From Myxococcaceae bacterium (GTDB lineage: Bacteria; Myxococcota_A; Polyangia; Polyangiales; Ga0077539): 46,109 nucleotides of DNA. The position numbers and the translations under genes were made by a program. The stretch lies in the NCBI GenBank assembly GCA_004297725.1, contig SCUS01000106.1:1-46109 (forward strand), given 5' to 3'. This document shows, piece after piece, positions 8,981-16,930 of the stretch. The stretch's first letter is position 1; each line of letters begins with the position of its first letter. A model generated the notes under the pieces. It made no database searches. It had not been told where the DNA came from and worked only from the letters and a program-made list of their open reading frames with translations.

Positions 8981-10358
8981 GGGTCTCCGCGAAGACGAAG
9001 CACACGAGGATGATCAGCGCCCAGTAGAGCCCGCGGGCGATGGGCGGCAGCGCGCGGTGCACCGCCCAGCCGACGCCCCGCAGCGCGAGCAGGTGCCCCA
9101 GCGCGAGGGCGAGGAGCGCGTACTCCGCGGAGCGCATGGCGGCGGGCGTCGGGGTGCCGAGGGCGCCGGCGCCGGCGACGTCGTGGGTGAGCCGCTGGAG
9201 CACCGACCACGCGCGGGCGAAGGTCGGCGCGCGGAAGAGCACCCACGCGGCGGCGACCGTGAGGAGCGTCGCGGCCCAGGCGAGCAGGAGGTAGGGGCGC
9301 GACGCGCGCACGCGCTGGGCGAGGGGGAAGCCCCGCAGCGCCGTGTCCCAGAGCTTGTGCGCGCAGAGGGCGAGGCCGTGGAGGGCGCCCCACGCGACGA
9401 AGGTCCAGTTGGCGCCGTGCCAGAGGCCGCCGAGGAGCATGGTGAGGAGGAGGTTGCGGTACTGGCGTAGCGGGCCGCCGCGGTTGCCGCCGAGGCCGAT
9501 GTAGAGGTAGTCGCGCAGCCAGCGGGAGAGCGTCATGTGCCACCGACGCCAGAACTCCGTGATGGACGTGGAGAGGTACGGCCAGTCGAAGTTCTCGGGG
9601 AGCGGGAGGCCGAGCGTCAGCGACGCGCCGCGCGCGATGTCCGTGTAGCCGGAGAAGTCGCAGTAGATCTGGCCCGTGTAGGCGAGCACGCCCATCCAGA
9701 CGCCGAAGGTGCCGTGCGCCGAGGGGTCGGAGAAGACCGCGTCGGCCCACGGCGCCATGCGATCGGCGAGGACGGACTTCTTCAGGAACCCGATGAGCAG
9801 GATGTACACGCCGTCGCCGAAGCGCGCGTCGTCGAAGGGCTTCGGGGCGCGCAGCGACGGGAGCAGCTCCTCGGCGCGCACGATCGGTCCCGCGATGAGG
9901 TGGGGGTAGTACGAGACGTAGAGCGCGAAGCGCCAGAGCGAGCGCTCGGGGGCGGTGCCGCGGTGGACGTCGACGACGTAGGAGATGAGCTCGAAGGAGA
10001 AGAACGAGATCGCGAGCGGGAGCGCGACGGTGAACCCGGGGCGCGGCAGGTGCAGCAGCGCGGCGACCTGCTGCGCCGCGAAGGCCGAGTACTTGAACCA
10101 CGCGAGCATCCCGAGGAGCGCCGCGACCGCGAAGCCGAGGAGCGCCCTCGGGCGCGTGGCGCGCGAGAGGGCGAGGCCGACCCACCACGCGAAGACCGTG
10201 GCGCCGAAGATGAGGGCGACGTAGCGGGGGCCCGCGGAGAGATAGAAGAGGTAGCTCGCGACGAGGAGCAGCGGCCCGGCGGCCCGGGGAGGGAGCCACC
10301 AGCGCAGCGCCACGACGATCGCGTGGAAGTAGAGGAAGGTGAGGTCTGTGAAGAGCAT
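8952..10358 (-). CDS. MBOAT-family O-acyltransferase (AlgI-like)
   Basis: A 468-aa multi-pass membrane protein of the membrane-bound O-acyltransferase family. Recognisable blocks are SFFSFELISYVVDVHRG (about 118-134), PHLIAGPIVR (152-161), WRRWHMTLSRWLRDYLYI (271-288), and GGLWHGANWTF with the invariant catalytic His (about 314). These match bacterial AlgI/DltB-type proteins that pass acetyl from a cytoplasmic donor across the membrane. The length is typical. The overlapping downstream gene supplies the likely periplasmic SGNH partner. No polysaccharide synthesis genes flank the pair, so the target polymer is not evident. The 180-bp gap to the divergent gene at 10539 should hold the promoter. 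Confidence 0.95.
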   Translation of the reverse strand: MLFTDLTFLYFHAIVVALRWWLPPRAAGPLLLVASYLFYLSAGPRYVALIFGATVFAWWVGLALSRATRPRALLGFAVAALLGMLAWFKYSAFAAQQVAALLHLPRPGFTVALPLAISFFSFELISYVVDVHRGTAPERSLWRFALYVSYYPHLIAGPIVRAEELLPSLRAPKPFDDARFGDGVYILLIGFLKKSVLADRMAPWADAVFSDPSAHGTFGVWMGVLAYTGQIYCDFSGYTDIARGASLTLGLPLPENFDWPYLSTSITEFWRRWHMTLSRWLRDYLYIGLGGNRGGPLRQYRNLLLTMLLGGLWHGANWTFVAWGALHGLALCAHKLWDTALRGFPLAQRVRASRPYLLLAWAATLLTVAAAWVLFRAPTFARAWSVLQRLTHDVAGAGALGTPTPAAMRSAEYALLALALGHLLALRGVGWAVHRALPPIARGLYWALIILVCFVFAETRATFIYFQF

Positions 10359-10538
10359 CGCTGCCGGGCCGCAGGGGCGCGCGGGTCAGGGCGGAGTCCT
10401 ACCAAACAGGGGGGCGCGCGACGAGCCTCTTCACCGACTCCATGGGGTGGCCGCGACGCGACGATCCCCCGGCACGACCTCCGGCGGAGCCCCGATGATC
10501 GCGCCTGACAGCGCGCGTGCTATGGAAGCCCGCCGCGC

Positions 10539-10862
10539 ATGAGTTCGATCGTCGACCGCGTCCGCAAGCTCGTCGCCCTCGCGGGCTCGCCCAACGAGCA
10601 CGAGAGCCGCAGCGCCGCCGCGATGGCGTGCCGGCTCATCCGCGAGCACGGGCTCCAGGTGAGCGACCCGTCGTCGCACGCCCGCCACGCCGAGCGCGAG
10701 GTGCCGCGGCGGCGCACCGCCGGTCCGTACACGCGCGCTCGCTCGGTGCGGGGCGCCTCGTGCCGCGAGTGCGCCGAGCCCGTCGCCGACGGTGAGGTCT
10801 TCCACGACGCCGGCGGCGCCCCGGTGCACGGCGACTGCATCCCGCGCGGCGAGCGGCCGTGA
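10539..10862 (+). CDS. DUF2786-like protein with zinc-knuckle-like tail
   Basis: A 107-aa protein in two parts. Residues 1-45 (VRKLVALAGSPNEHESRSAA and the following helix) resemble the helical DUF2786 domain found in phage and chromosomal proteins. After a basic linker, the C-terminus has CRECAEP...HD...VHGDC, two Cys pairs plus His that look like a small zinc-binding knuckle. The function is unknown; a nucleic-acid role is only a guess from the basic linker and possible zinc site. It is divergent from the MBOAT gene and converges with the hydrolase gene ending at 10906. There is no obvious operon partner. Confidence 0.72.
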   Translation: MSSIVDRVRKLVALAGSPNEHESRSAAAMACRLIREHGLQVSDPSSHARHAEREVPRRRTAGPYTRARSVRGASCRECAEPVADGEVFHDAGGAPVHGDCIPRGERP

Positions 10863-10905
10863 AGACCGGCGCCCCGCGCCCGCCGGGCAGCTCCCCGCCG
10901 ATCGC

Positions 10906-11928
10906 TCAGGCCACCGCGGCGAGGTAGCGCGCCGTCCGCCGTAGCACCCAGCCCATGAATCCGACCGCACGCGCGGCGTCCCGCGGCCCCACCCGCGGCA
11001 CGACCGTCTCGACCGGGCCGTGCGGCTTCGCCTCCTTGGCCGGAACCTCCCACTCCGCGCGCACCACCGCGTCCCGAAATCGCTCGAGCACCGGCGCGGG
11101 GTCGTGCATGTCGAAGGGATGGAAGTCCGCCCGCAGAAGGCTGCGGAGGTTGCGGCCTGCCCCGGACAGCAGGCCGTCGTCGCCGAACATCTGCCGCGCG
11201 AGGGGCCGCCACGTCGCGAGGCGCCAGCGGGCACCGCGCGCCCCGGCGGGCACCATCGCCCAGGTCGTCGCGGGCCACGCCGCACCGAGGATCGCCACCG
11301 CGTAGACGGCGCCCAGCGCGCGCAGCGCCGTGGCGTCGGGGCCCTGCCCGTGCACCCACGTCCAGCCGTCGTGGAGGGCGGCCTGGTGCTCGACCTCCTC
11401 GTACCAGTGCCAGAGGTACAGCGCGCGCGGCGCGGGGGCCGCGCCGTCCATCGAAGCGGGCGACGCGAGGACGGCGTGCGCGAGCTCACCGACGGCCTGC
11501 TCGCCCGCGAGCCCGAGGGCCATCAGCACCGAGTGGCCGCCGCGCCGCTCGGCCTCGGACAGGAGGTCTTCGACATAGCGTCGCGTCTCCTCGACGGGCA
11601 GGCCCCGCGCGGCGAGGAGCTTGTTCAGCCGGGCGTGAACCGCGGCGTGGATGGCCTCCTGCTGCATGAAGCGCGCGGTCTCGTCGGCCACCGCCGGGTC
11701 GTCGATGCGGGCGAGCAGCCAGCGACCCGACGCGACGAACAGCGCCTCGCCGACGCCCGCGATCACGCTGAGGCCGTTCCACGCGGCGGTGATGCCGACG
11801 TCGCCGTCGAACCAGGCCTCGGGGACGTCTCCGTCGTGGAAGGCGAAGTCCGGGAGGCGCGGCGTCACGCGCACTCCGTGGGCCATCGAGGGGGTCACCG
11901 TGGGCGGTCGCGCGTTGTCCGTCTGCAT
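10906..11928 (-). CDS. Metal-dependent hydrolase-like protein (PF10118 type)
   Basis: A 340-aa mostly helical protein. The motif QQEAIHAAVH (about residues 89-98) and, some 80 residues later, WYEEVEHQ (175-182) form a paired E-x2-H arrangement like the ferritin-like metal site of the predicted metal-dependent hydrolase family PF10118. No reaction is established for this family. The start at 11928 leaves only 25 bp to the divergent TetR start; a later Met (about residue 15) is possible. The divergent arrangement suggests that the regulator controls this gene, the standard layout for TetR-type repressors. The C-terminus is rich in Arg and Ala, and no membrane helix is clear. Confidence 0.82.
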   Translation of the reverse strand: MQTDNARPPTVTPSMAHGVRVTPRLPDFAFHDGDVPEAWFDGDVGITAAWNGLSVIAGVGEALFVASGRWLLARIDDPAVADETARFMQQEAIHAAVHARLNKLLAARGLPVEETRRYVEDLLSEAERRGGHSVLMALGLAGEQAVGELAHAVLASPASMDGAAPAPRALYLWHWYEEVEHQAALHDGWTWVHGQGPDATALRALGAVYAVAILGAAWPATTWAMVPAGARGARWRLATWRPLARQMFGDDGLLSGAGRNLRSLLRADFHPFDMHDPAPVLERFRDAVVRAEWEVPAKEAKPHGPVETVVPRVGPRDAARAVGFMGWVLRRTARYLAAVA

Positions 11929-11944
11929 GCCCGAAGTGTATGAA
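11915..11944 (+). promoter_or_regulatory. Candidate promoter for the tetR-like gene
   Basis: TTGTCC (11915-11920) and TATGAA (11939-11944) are separated by 18 bp and could be a sigma-70 type promoter reading rightward. If used, transcription would begin close to the ATG at 11954, so the GTG at 12017 could be the real start instead. The elements overlap the divergent gene's start. Weak evidence by eye only. Confidence 0.3.
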
Positions 11945-11953
11945 CCGGAGCGA

Positions 11954-12589
11954 ATGACCTCCTACTCGCGTTCGAGGCAGCGCCCTCCCGCCGCGCCCGC
12001 TCCATCGGGAGCCGCAGTGCGAAGGCAGCCGAAGCAGGCGCGCTCGCGGGCGGCGGTGGCGGCGATCCTCCAGGCGGCGGCTCAGGTTCTGGCGAGGGAG
12101 GGCTACGAGCGCGCGACCACCAACCACGTGGCCGAGGTGGCGGGCGTGAGCATCGGCACGCTCTACCAGTACTTCGACGACAAGGACGCGGTCTTCGACG
12201 CCCTCGCGGAGGCCCTCCTCGGGGAGATGGTGGTGGCCGTGGGCGACGGGCTCCGCGACGACGGCGCGGCGCTCCCGGCGCGGCTCGAGCGCATCGCGAC
12301 GGCGGTCTTCGTGGTGGTCGCGCGCTACCCCGGGGTGCTGCGACAGCTCGACGCGGCCGCAGGCTCGACCTTCCGCGCGCGCCTGAGCGACGCGAAGGGC
12401 CGCGCGCGCGAGCTGTTCGAGGCCACGCTGCGGCGCACCGACGACGTGCGCGTGCGCGACCCGGCCCTCGCGGCACGCCTCCTCTCGGAGCTCGCCGAGG
12501 GGGTGCTCTACAACCTCGCCGCGGGCGATGACACCGCCGCGCTCGCCCGCGAGCTCACGGTGCTCGCCACGCGCTACCTCACGGGGTGA
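11954..12589 (+). CDS. TetR/AcrR-family transcriptional regulator
   Basis: A 211-aa DNA-binding regulator. After a Pro/Ala-rich leader comes the TetR helix-turn-helix: ILQAAAQVLAREGYERATTN, then VAEVAGVSIGTLYQYFDDKDAVF (about residues 35-80), a very typical sequence. The remaining 130 residues form the variable ligand-binding and dimer domain. The ATG at 11954 adds 21 disordered residues before the fold; an in-frame GTG at 12017 with an upstream CGGGAG is an alternative. Divergent orientation and tiny spacing point to control of the hydrolase gene and itself. The inducer is unknown. No clear palindromic operator was found in the short gap. Confidence 0.93.
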   Translation: MTSYSRSRQRPPAAPAPSGAAVRRQPKQARSRAAVAAILQAAAQVLAREGYERATTNHVAEVAGVSIGTLYQYFDDKDAVFDALAEALLGEMVVAVGDGLRDDGAALPARLERIATAVFVVVARYPGVLRQLDAAAGSTFRARLSDAKGRARELFEATLRRTDDVRVRDPALAARLLSELAEGVLYNLAAGDDTAALARELTVLATRYLTG

Positions 12590-12631
12590 GGGCGAGCTCA
12601 GGTGAACTTGCGCCCGTGCTCCGAATCCCGG

Positions 12632-12756
12632 TCAGCGCCCCAGCGGCACGAAGGCGGGCTCCTCGCAGCGGCAGACGGTGCAGCCGCGGGCGTTCACGTA
12701 GACGCAGACCTCCCGGGTGATGCACTGCATCGGCAGCGCCCCGTCGTGCAGGCCCG
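12632..12756 (-). pseudogene. Decayed copy of the small Cys-rich lipoprotein
   Basis: On the minus strand this stretch encodes the last ~40 residues of the lipoprotein found intact at 16736-16930, with only a few changes, down to the same C-terminal FVPLGR and stop. Similarity extends past the stop (about 12610-12632 against 16714-16736), then breaks upstream near the codon for Asp29 of the intact copy. The signal peptide and lipobox are missing, so it is most simply a partial duplication that no longer makes the exported protein. Confidence 0.75.
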
Positions 12757-12774
12757 GCTCGATGCGCCGCAGTC

Positions 12775-12993
12775 TCAGCGCAGGGCGAGCGCGTTCGCGG
12801 ACGCCACTGCCGCGAGCGTGACGAGCTGCGGCGTCGGGTCCGAGGCGTTGCCCGCGATGCTCCCAGCCGGGAGCGTGACGCCCGCGGCGAGGGTGACGGC
12901 CAGCGGCGCGATCGCCTTCTGGGCGCCAGCGCGCTCGGTCCCTGTGAGGAGCGAGAGGCCGGTGAGCGCGTCCCCCGCGCATCGGCGGGACAC
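12775..12993 (-). CDS. Hypothetical small hydrophobic protein
   Basis: A possible 72-aa product beginning at a GTG. It is rich in Ala, Leu, Gly and Thr. Third codon positions are more than 90% G or C, as in the real genes nearby, which is the main reason to list it. No family, signal or ribosome site was recognised. The frame stays open further upstream, but there it runs antisense to the lipoprotein gene at 13011. It may be a remnant rather than a working gene. Confidence 0.3.
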   Translation of the reverse strand: MSRRCAGDALTGLSLLTGTERAGAQKAIAPLAVTLAAGVTLPAGSIAGNASDPTPQLVTLAAVASANALALR

Positions 12994-13010
12994 GGTGATA
13001 GCTTCGGGCG

Positions 13011-13316
13011 ATGCGATGGCTCCTCCTGCTCCTCGCCCCCGCCGCCTGTAGCTCCGACCCCGCGCCGCCCGTCGACTCGGGCCTGCCACCCCGCGACATC
13101 GCGACAGAGATCGCGGCGTGGATCGACTCGGGGGCGCGCTGTACGCCCGGAACACAGGGCACCTGCGCCTGCCTGCCCGGCCCCATGCGGGCCGTCTTCG
13201 TGTGCCCCGCGAGCGGGGTGCCGCCGGAGCCGTGCCCGTGCGCCGAGGACACGGACGGCGCGGCGCGGGATGTCCAGGCAGCCGACCTGGGCGTCGACGC
13301 CGTGACGAAGGACTGA
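13011..13316 (+). CDS. Small Cys-rich lipoprotein
   Basis: A 101-aa predicted lipoprotein. The N-terminus MRWLLLLLAPAAC ends in a lipobox Cys (residue 13). The mature part has six further cysteines, in the arrangement CTPGTQGTCACLPG and CPASGVPPEPCPC, which suggests a small disulfide-knotted domain; the tail is Asp/Ala-rich. The function is unknown. The pattern resembles short Cys-rich lipoproteins common in Myxococcota. It stands alone on the plus strand between minus-strand genes. The ribosome site is weak. Confidence 0.7.
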   Translation: MRWLLLLLAPAACSSDPAPPVDSGLPPRDIATEIAAWIDSGARCTPGTQGTCACLPGPMRAVFVCPASGVPPEPCPCAEDTDGAARDVQAADLGVDAVTKD

Positions 13317-13360
13317 CCCTTCGAGCCGAGCGGAGCCGAGGCGGAGGGAGGGCGCGCGGG

Positions 13361-13579
13361 CTACGGTCGCTTCGCGCGCAGGATCTTGAGGCGGTCGAAC
13401 GACGCGGGTGAGAGGCCCGCGTTGACGAGGTACGCGTCGAGGTGCTGGTGGACCATCTGGCCGAGGGGCCCGCCCTCCGCGACCTCCGCCTCGACGCGCT
13501 CGACGCGGCGCTGGAGGGCGTCGAGCCAGCCCGGCGCGGGGCCCTCCGGCGTCGGCACCGCCCGGAGGTTCTGGACCAC
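13361..13579 (-). CDS. Hypothetical 72-aa protein
   Basis: A small protein from a GTG start. The middle (about residues 20-40) has a heptad-like helix (LDALQRRVERVEAEVAEG), so a short coiled coil is plausible. The C-terminus is basic. Codon use is very GC3-rich, as in neighbouring real genes. In-frame codons just upstream read RGTGLGLAVV, resembling a histidine-kinase ATP-lid motif, but an in-frame stop lies about 50 bp upstream and no other kinase sequence follows. Either this is a free-standing small gene or the last piece of a decayed one. Confidence 0.45.
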   Translation of the reverse strand: MVQNLRAVPTPEGPAPGWLDALQRRVERVEAEVAEGGPLGQMVHQHLDAYLVNAGLSPASFDRLKILRAKRP

Positions 13580-13835
13580 CGCGAGACCCAGGCCCGTGCC
13601 GCGGGTCTCTGATCCCCCGCGCGGCCGCCGACGCTACCACCGCGAGAACTGCCACGGAGGGTCGTCGCCGGCGCGAGGGCGGGAGGTCCGCTCACCCCGA
13701 CGAGCCGATCACGAGCGCGCGGGATCGGAGCTGCAGCCGCGCGATCCGGATGACCTCGCGGAGGTCGTCACCGGCGGGGATGAGTCGCTGGTTCTGTTCC
13801 CAGTGCGCAGCGGGGCGCGCCAGGGGTAGCGCGGG

Positions 13836-15311
13836 TCAGAACTCCGCGTGGAGGCGCGCGCCGAGCACGTGCACCGGACCGCGGGCGGCGTTGAAGCCGG
13901 GGTTGGCGATGAACTGGTAGTCCCCCGAGAGCCAGATCGAGCTCGCGAGGTGCACGCCGTAGAAGGTCTCGAAGGCGCTCTCCACGGCGGCGGTGAGGTT
14001 GCCGTCGCCGACGAAGCCGTCGACGCCGCCGCGGCGGAGGTACTCGGCGTGGCTCGCGGAGATGAAGCCCGCGCCGAAACCGATGCCCGCGTAGTCGAAG
14101 GGACGATGCCAGAGCGCCCCGCGGGCCAGCGCGCCGACGGAGAACGACCGGTCGGCGGAGGTGTACGAATAGACCTCCGACCCGCCGTCGGAGTACATCG
14201 CGCGGGCGAACACCCCGAGGCCGTGGCCGAGGGACTGTTCGAGGTTGATGCCCACGCCGGTCTTCACGTTGGGGCGGCGGGCCCAGCAGAGGTCGGGCGC
14301 GGTGGCGTTGGGCGAGCCGTAGCTGAACGCCGTGCAGCTGGCGGCGTTGTGCGCCGGGTTCGCGGCGAGCGCGGCGAGCGCGTCGTCGAAGCGGCCCATG
14401 ACCTCCTGGTTGCGATACGCGAGCACGCGCACGGCGCCGGGGAGACCACCGATGGAGTGCGAGTGCTCGAGCTCGAGCTGCTCGCCGAAGTGCTCCCAGA
14501 AGCGGAAGTCGAGCGCGAGCTGGTTGGGGTTCACGGGCACGATGGCGTGGCCGACGCGCACCGCCCAGCGGTCGAAGTAGAGCTCGACGACGGCGCCCCA
14601 GGTGTAGCCGCGCGCGTCGGCCGCGAAGTCGAAGGCCGAGTGCGTGAGAAACGCCATGTTGAAGAACTGGCGGCGGAGGTCGCCCGCGTAGGCGTTGCGG
14701 TCGAAGAGGTCGAGCACGCTGAAGTTGCCGACGGTGATCACCACGCGGCGGGCGTCGACGTGCGCGCCGAGCTGCATCGCGTCGGCGCCCCGCTCGGTGA
14801 CCGCGCCACCGAGACGGATCGTCTGCCGGAGGTAGACCCGCGAGAGGTACGGCGTCGGCACGACCGAGCCCTGCTTCTGGAGCTCGAAGTTCTGGATCGT
14901 CCCGCCGAGCCCGGTGAGCCCGGAGAGGGGCTGGCTGGTGATGACCTCGGGTGCGACGTAGAGCTCGGCGCCGGGCCAGAGCCGCAGGCCCGCGTAGAGG
15001 CTCAGGGTGCCGGTGAAGCTGTGCTCGAAGTCCGTGCGCAGCGAGTCAGGGGTGCCGTTGAGGTTGGAGTACTGCGCCTGGAAGGGGAGCTTGAAGCTCG
15101 AGATCCAGGTGAACTGGCCGTAGATGCTCCAACGCTCGTCGTGCTGGTCGTGGAGCCCGTGGCGCGCGAGCTGGTTCATGACGTTGATGGACTCGCCGGG
15201 GTGCGCGGGCGAGTCGCGCGGATCGGCCTGCGCCACCGCGGGCGCGAGCAGCCCGAGCGCGAGCGCGAGTAGCCGGGGAGACAGCGGAGCTGACGGGCGC
15301 GCGGGCGACAT
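13836..15311 (-). CDS. OprB-family carbohydrate-selective porin
   Basis: A 491-aa outer-membrane protein. A cleavable signal peptide ends near AVAQAD (about residues 26-31). The mature chain has alternating amphipathic beta strands, aromatic girdles and a C-terminal Phe, typical of outer-membrane barrels. Segments such as GQFTWISSFKLPFQAQY, ITVGNFSVLDLFDRNAYAGD and YTWGAVVELYFDRWAVRVGH match the OprB carbohydrate porin family (PF04966). The frame is open far upstream, but the ATG at 15311 directly precedes the signal peptide. No sugar-uptake genes are adjacent. It is divergent, over 93 bp, from the lipoprotein gene at 15405. The substrate is unknown. Confidence 0.85.
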   Translation of the reverse strand: MSPARPSAPLSPRLLALALGLLAPAVAQADPRDSPAHPGESINVMNQLARHGLHDQHDERWSIYGQFTWISSFKLPFQAQYSNLNGTPDSLRTDFEHSFTGTLSLYAGLRLWPGAELYVAPEVITSQPLSGLTGLGGTIQNFELQKQGSVVPTPYLSRVYLRQTIRLGGAVTERGADAMQLGAHVDARRVVITVGNFSVLDLFDRNAYAGDLRRQFFNMAFLTHSAFDFAADARGYTWGAVVELYFDRWAVRVGHAIVPVNPNQLALDFRFWEHFGEQLELEHSHSIGGLPGAVRVLAYRNQEVMGRFDDALAALAANPAHNAASCTAFSYGSPNATAPDLCWARRPNVKTGVGINLEQSLGHGLGVFARAMYSDGGSEVYSYTSADRSFSVGALARGALWHRPFDYAGIGFGAGFISASHAEYLRRGGVDGFVGDGNLTAAVESAFETFYGVHLASSIWLSGDYQFIANPGFNAARGPVHVLGARLHAEF

Positions 15312-15404
15312 CGGGATGCGTGGCCATAGACGGCAGCGCCTGGACGCACAAGGCGGGCGGCGGAACCTGTCGGGACGCGCGGGCGGGTGGTAGGCCTTCG
15401 GTCG

Positions 15405-16619
15405 ATGCGCTCCCCCCCGTGGTCCCGATGGCCTTCGATGGCCGCGATCGTCGCGGCGCTCAGCGCGTGTCGGCACCCGTCGCCGACGCCCGTCGCGCCC
15501 GTCGCGCAGCCGCCCGCGGTCACCGTCGACGCCGCGGTCGAGGCCGCTGTGGCGCCCCGCCCGCCCACCGCCTGCGAGGCCTCCTGGGCCGCGACGCGGC
15601 GGGTCTACGCGGCCGTCGCGCCGCGCGCACGCGAGCCCGGTGACACCGACGAGGACCGCTCCGACTTCAACCCCGACACCGACGAGGAGAGCCCGTTTCG
15701 CGCGTGCGCCGAGGCGCCGGGCGGAACGTGGTCCATCGAGCTCGCGACGCTCACGCGCCCGGAGGCGGCGGGGCATCGGGTGGAGGGGCAGTGGGCGCTG
15801 GTGTTCACGGGCCGCGACGGCGCGCGGATCCATGTGCGACCCGCGATGACCGACGGCTCCGCGGAGCCCAACTTCATCGACTCCATCGGCGAGCGCGGCC
15901 GCGGTCCGCACGCGCTCATCGCCTACGACTACGACGGCGACGGCGTCGCGGAGGCCGTGACCGTCGCGACCGGTCGCGAACACGAGGGCCCCTCCGAGGC
16001 CCGCGCGCAGGTATGGACCGTGCGCGACGGCGCCATCGTCCCGTACGCCCCGGCGGCGGCCATCGACGCCGAGGACGCCGCCGACGTCGACGGCGACGGC
16101 CGGCCCGACCTCCTCACGCACCTCGGCTACGAGGCCCCCGCGACGGCGCCCGGCAGCGGCTTCGAGTACGTGCTCGTGGGCCCGCTCTTCGTGGCCCACG
16201 CGACGCCGCAGGGGGGCTTCGCCCTCGACGACGCGGTCGCCCTCGCGGAGGCCGACCGACGTTGCTCGCCGGCGCCCGCGAGCGTGATCGTGCCGGTCGA
16301 GGAAGGTCGGTTCGGCGTGGACGATTCGCTCACCGCGGGGGCGATCGTGTGCGCGCGGCTGCGAGGCGCGCCGGCGGGCCCGATGCTGGCAACGATCCGC
16401 CGGGCGTGCGATCGCTCTCGGCCGGGGCCGGGCGGCGAACGCGAGACGGCGTGCGGTGCGACGGAGCAGCTCCTCGAGATGGTCCGCCGCGCCCCGCCGG
16501 TGCGCCTCCCGCCGCACCGACCCACGAGCTCCCCCTCGAGCTCGCTGGGAGCTTCACCGGCCTGCCCGAGCGCTTCTGGCGACGGCGTAGCGAACGTGGG
16601 CACCGCGGGTATCGGGTGA
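15405..16619 (+). CDS. Lipoprotein with VCBS/FG-GAP-like repeats
   Basis: A 404-aa predicted lipoprotein with lipobox ALSAC (Cys22) when started at the ATG at 15405. The linker is Pro/Ala/Val-rich. Two Asp-rich loops, YDYDGDGVAEAV (about residue 178) and VDGDGRPDLL (about residue 229), have the calcium-loop form of FG-GAP/VCBS repeats, so part of a beta-propeller is likely. The last ~45 residues are low-complexity Pro/Ser. The neighbouring frame there reads a more protein-like segment (THELPLELAGSFTGLPERFW), so a frameshift near 16500 is possible. The function is unknown. Confidence 0.72.
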   Translation: MRSPPWSRWPSMAAIVAALSACRHPSPTPVAPVAQPPAVTVDAAVEAAVAPRPPTACEASWAATRRVYAAVAPRAREPGDTDEDRSDFNPDTDEESPFRACAEAPGGTWSIELATLTRPEAAGHRVEGQWALVFTGRDGARIHVRPAMTDGSAEPNFIDSIGERGRGPHALIAYDYDGDGVAEAVTVATGREHEGPSEARAQVWTVRDGAIVPYAPAAAIDAEDAADVDGDGRPDLLTHLGYEAPATAPGSGFEYVLVGPLFVAHATPQGGFALDDAVALAEADRRCSPAPASVIVPVEEGRFGVDDSLTAGAIVCARLRGAPAGPMLATIRRACDRSRPGPGGERETACGATEQLLEMVRRAPPVRLPPHRPTSSPSSSLGASPACPSASGDGVANVGTAGIG

Positions 16620-16735
16620 TCGGTCGCCCGGAGCGGACCCGCGCCGAAGCGCGTGCAGGGCTGCTCTCCCCATGCGATTTCCAGCCCCTCGCTCACCGCT
16701 CGCGGACGGCCCTGCGCCCGTACTCCGAGTCCCGG

Positions 16736-16930
16736 TCAGCGCCCCAGCGGCACGAAGGCGGGCTCCTCGCAGCGGCAGACGGTGCAGCCCCGCGCGTCGA
16801 CGTACACGCAGACCTCCCTCGTCACGCACTGCATCGGCAGCGCCCCGTCGCAGCGCCGCCCGGGGTGCGGCGACCTGCACGACGCCACCAGCCCCAGCAA
16901 CACGAGCCCCGCCAGAACCCTTCGCGTCAT
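16736..16930 (-). CDS. Small Cys-rich lipoprotein, coupled to fdhD
   Basis: A 64-aa lipoprotein with lipobox VASC (Cys18) and a mature part holding six cysteines, including CTVCRC. Its ATG overlaps the fdhD stop as ATGA (16927-16930), so it is translated with the formate dehydrogenase operon. A partial second copy is at 12632-12756. The function is unknown, and the coupling may be positional rather than functional. It is too small for a recognised enzyme domain; the Cys pattern suggests a disulfide-rich or metal-binding module. Confidence 0.72.
   Translation of the reverse strand: MTRRVLAGLVLLGLVASCRSPHPGRRCDGALPMQCVTREVCVYVDARGCTVCRCEEPAFVPLGR

Noticed and set aside
13577..13620. Histidine-kinase ATP-lid motif (RGTGLGLAVV) upstream of the 72-aa gene
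   Set aside because: An in-frame stop lies just upstream, and no H-box, N-box or other kinase sequence is found, so it is probably chance.
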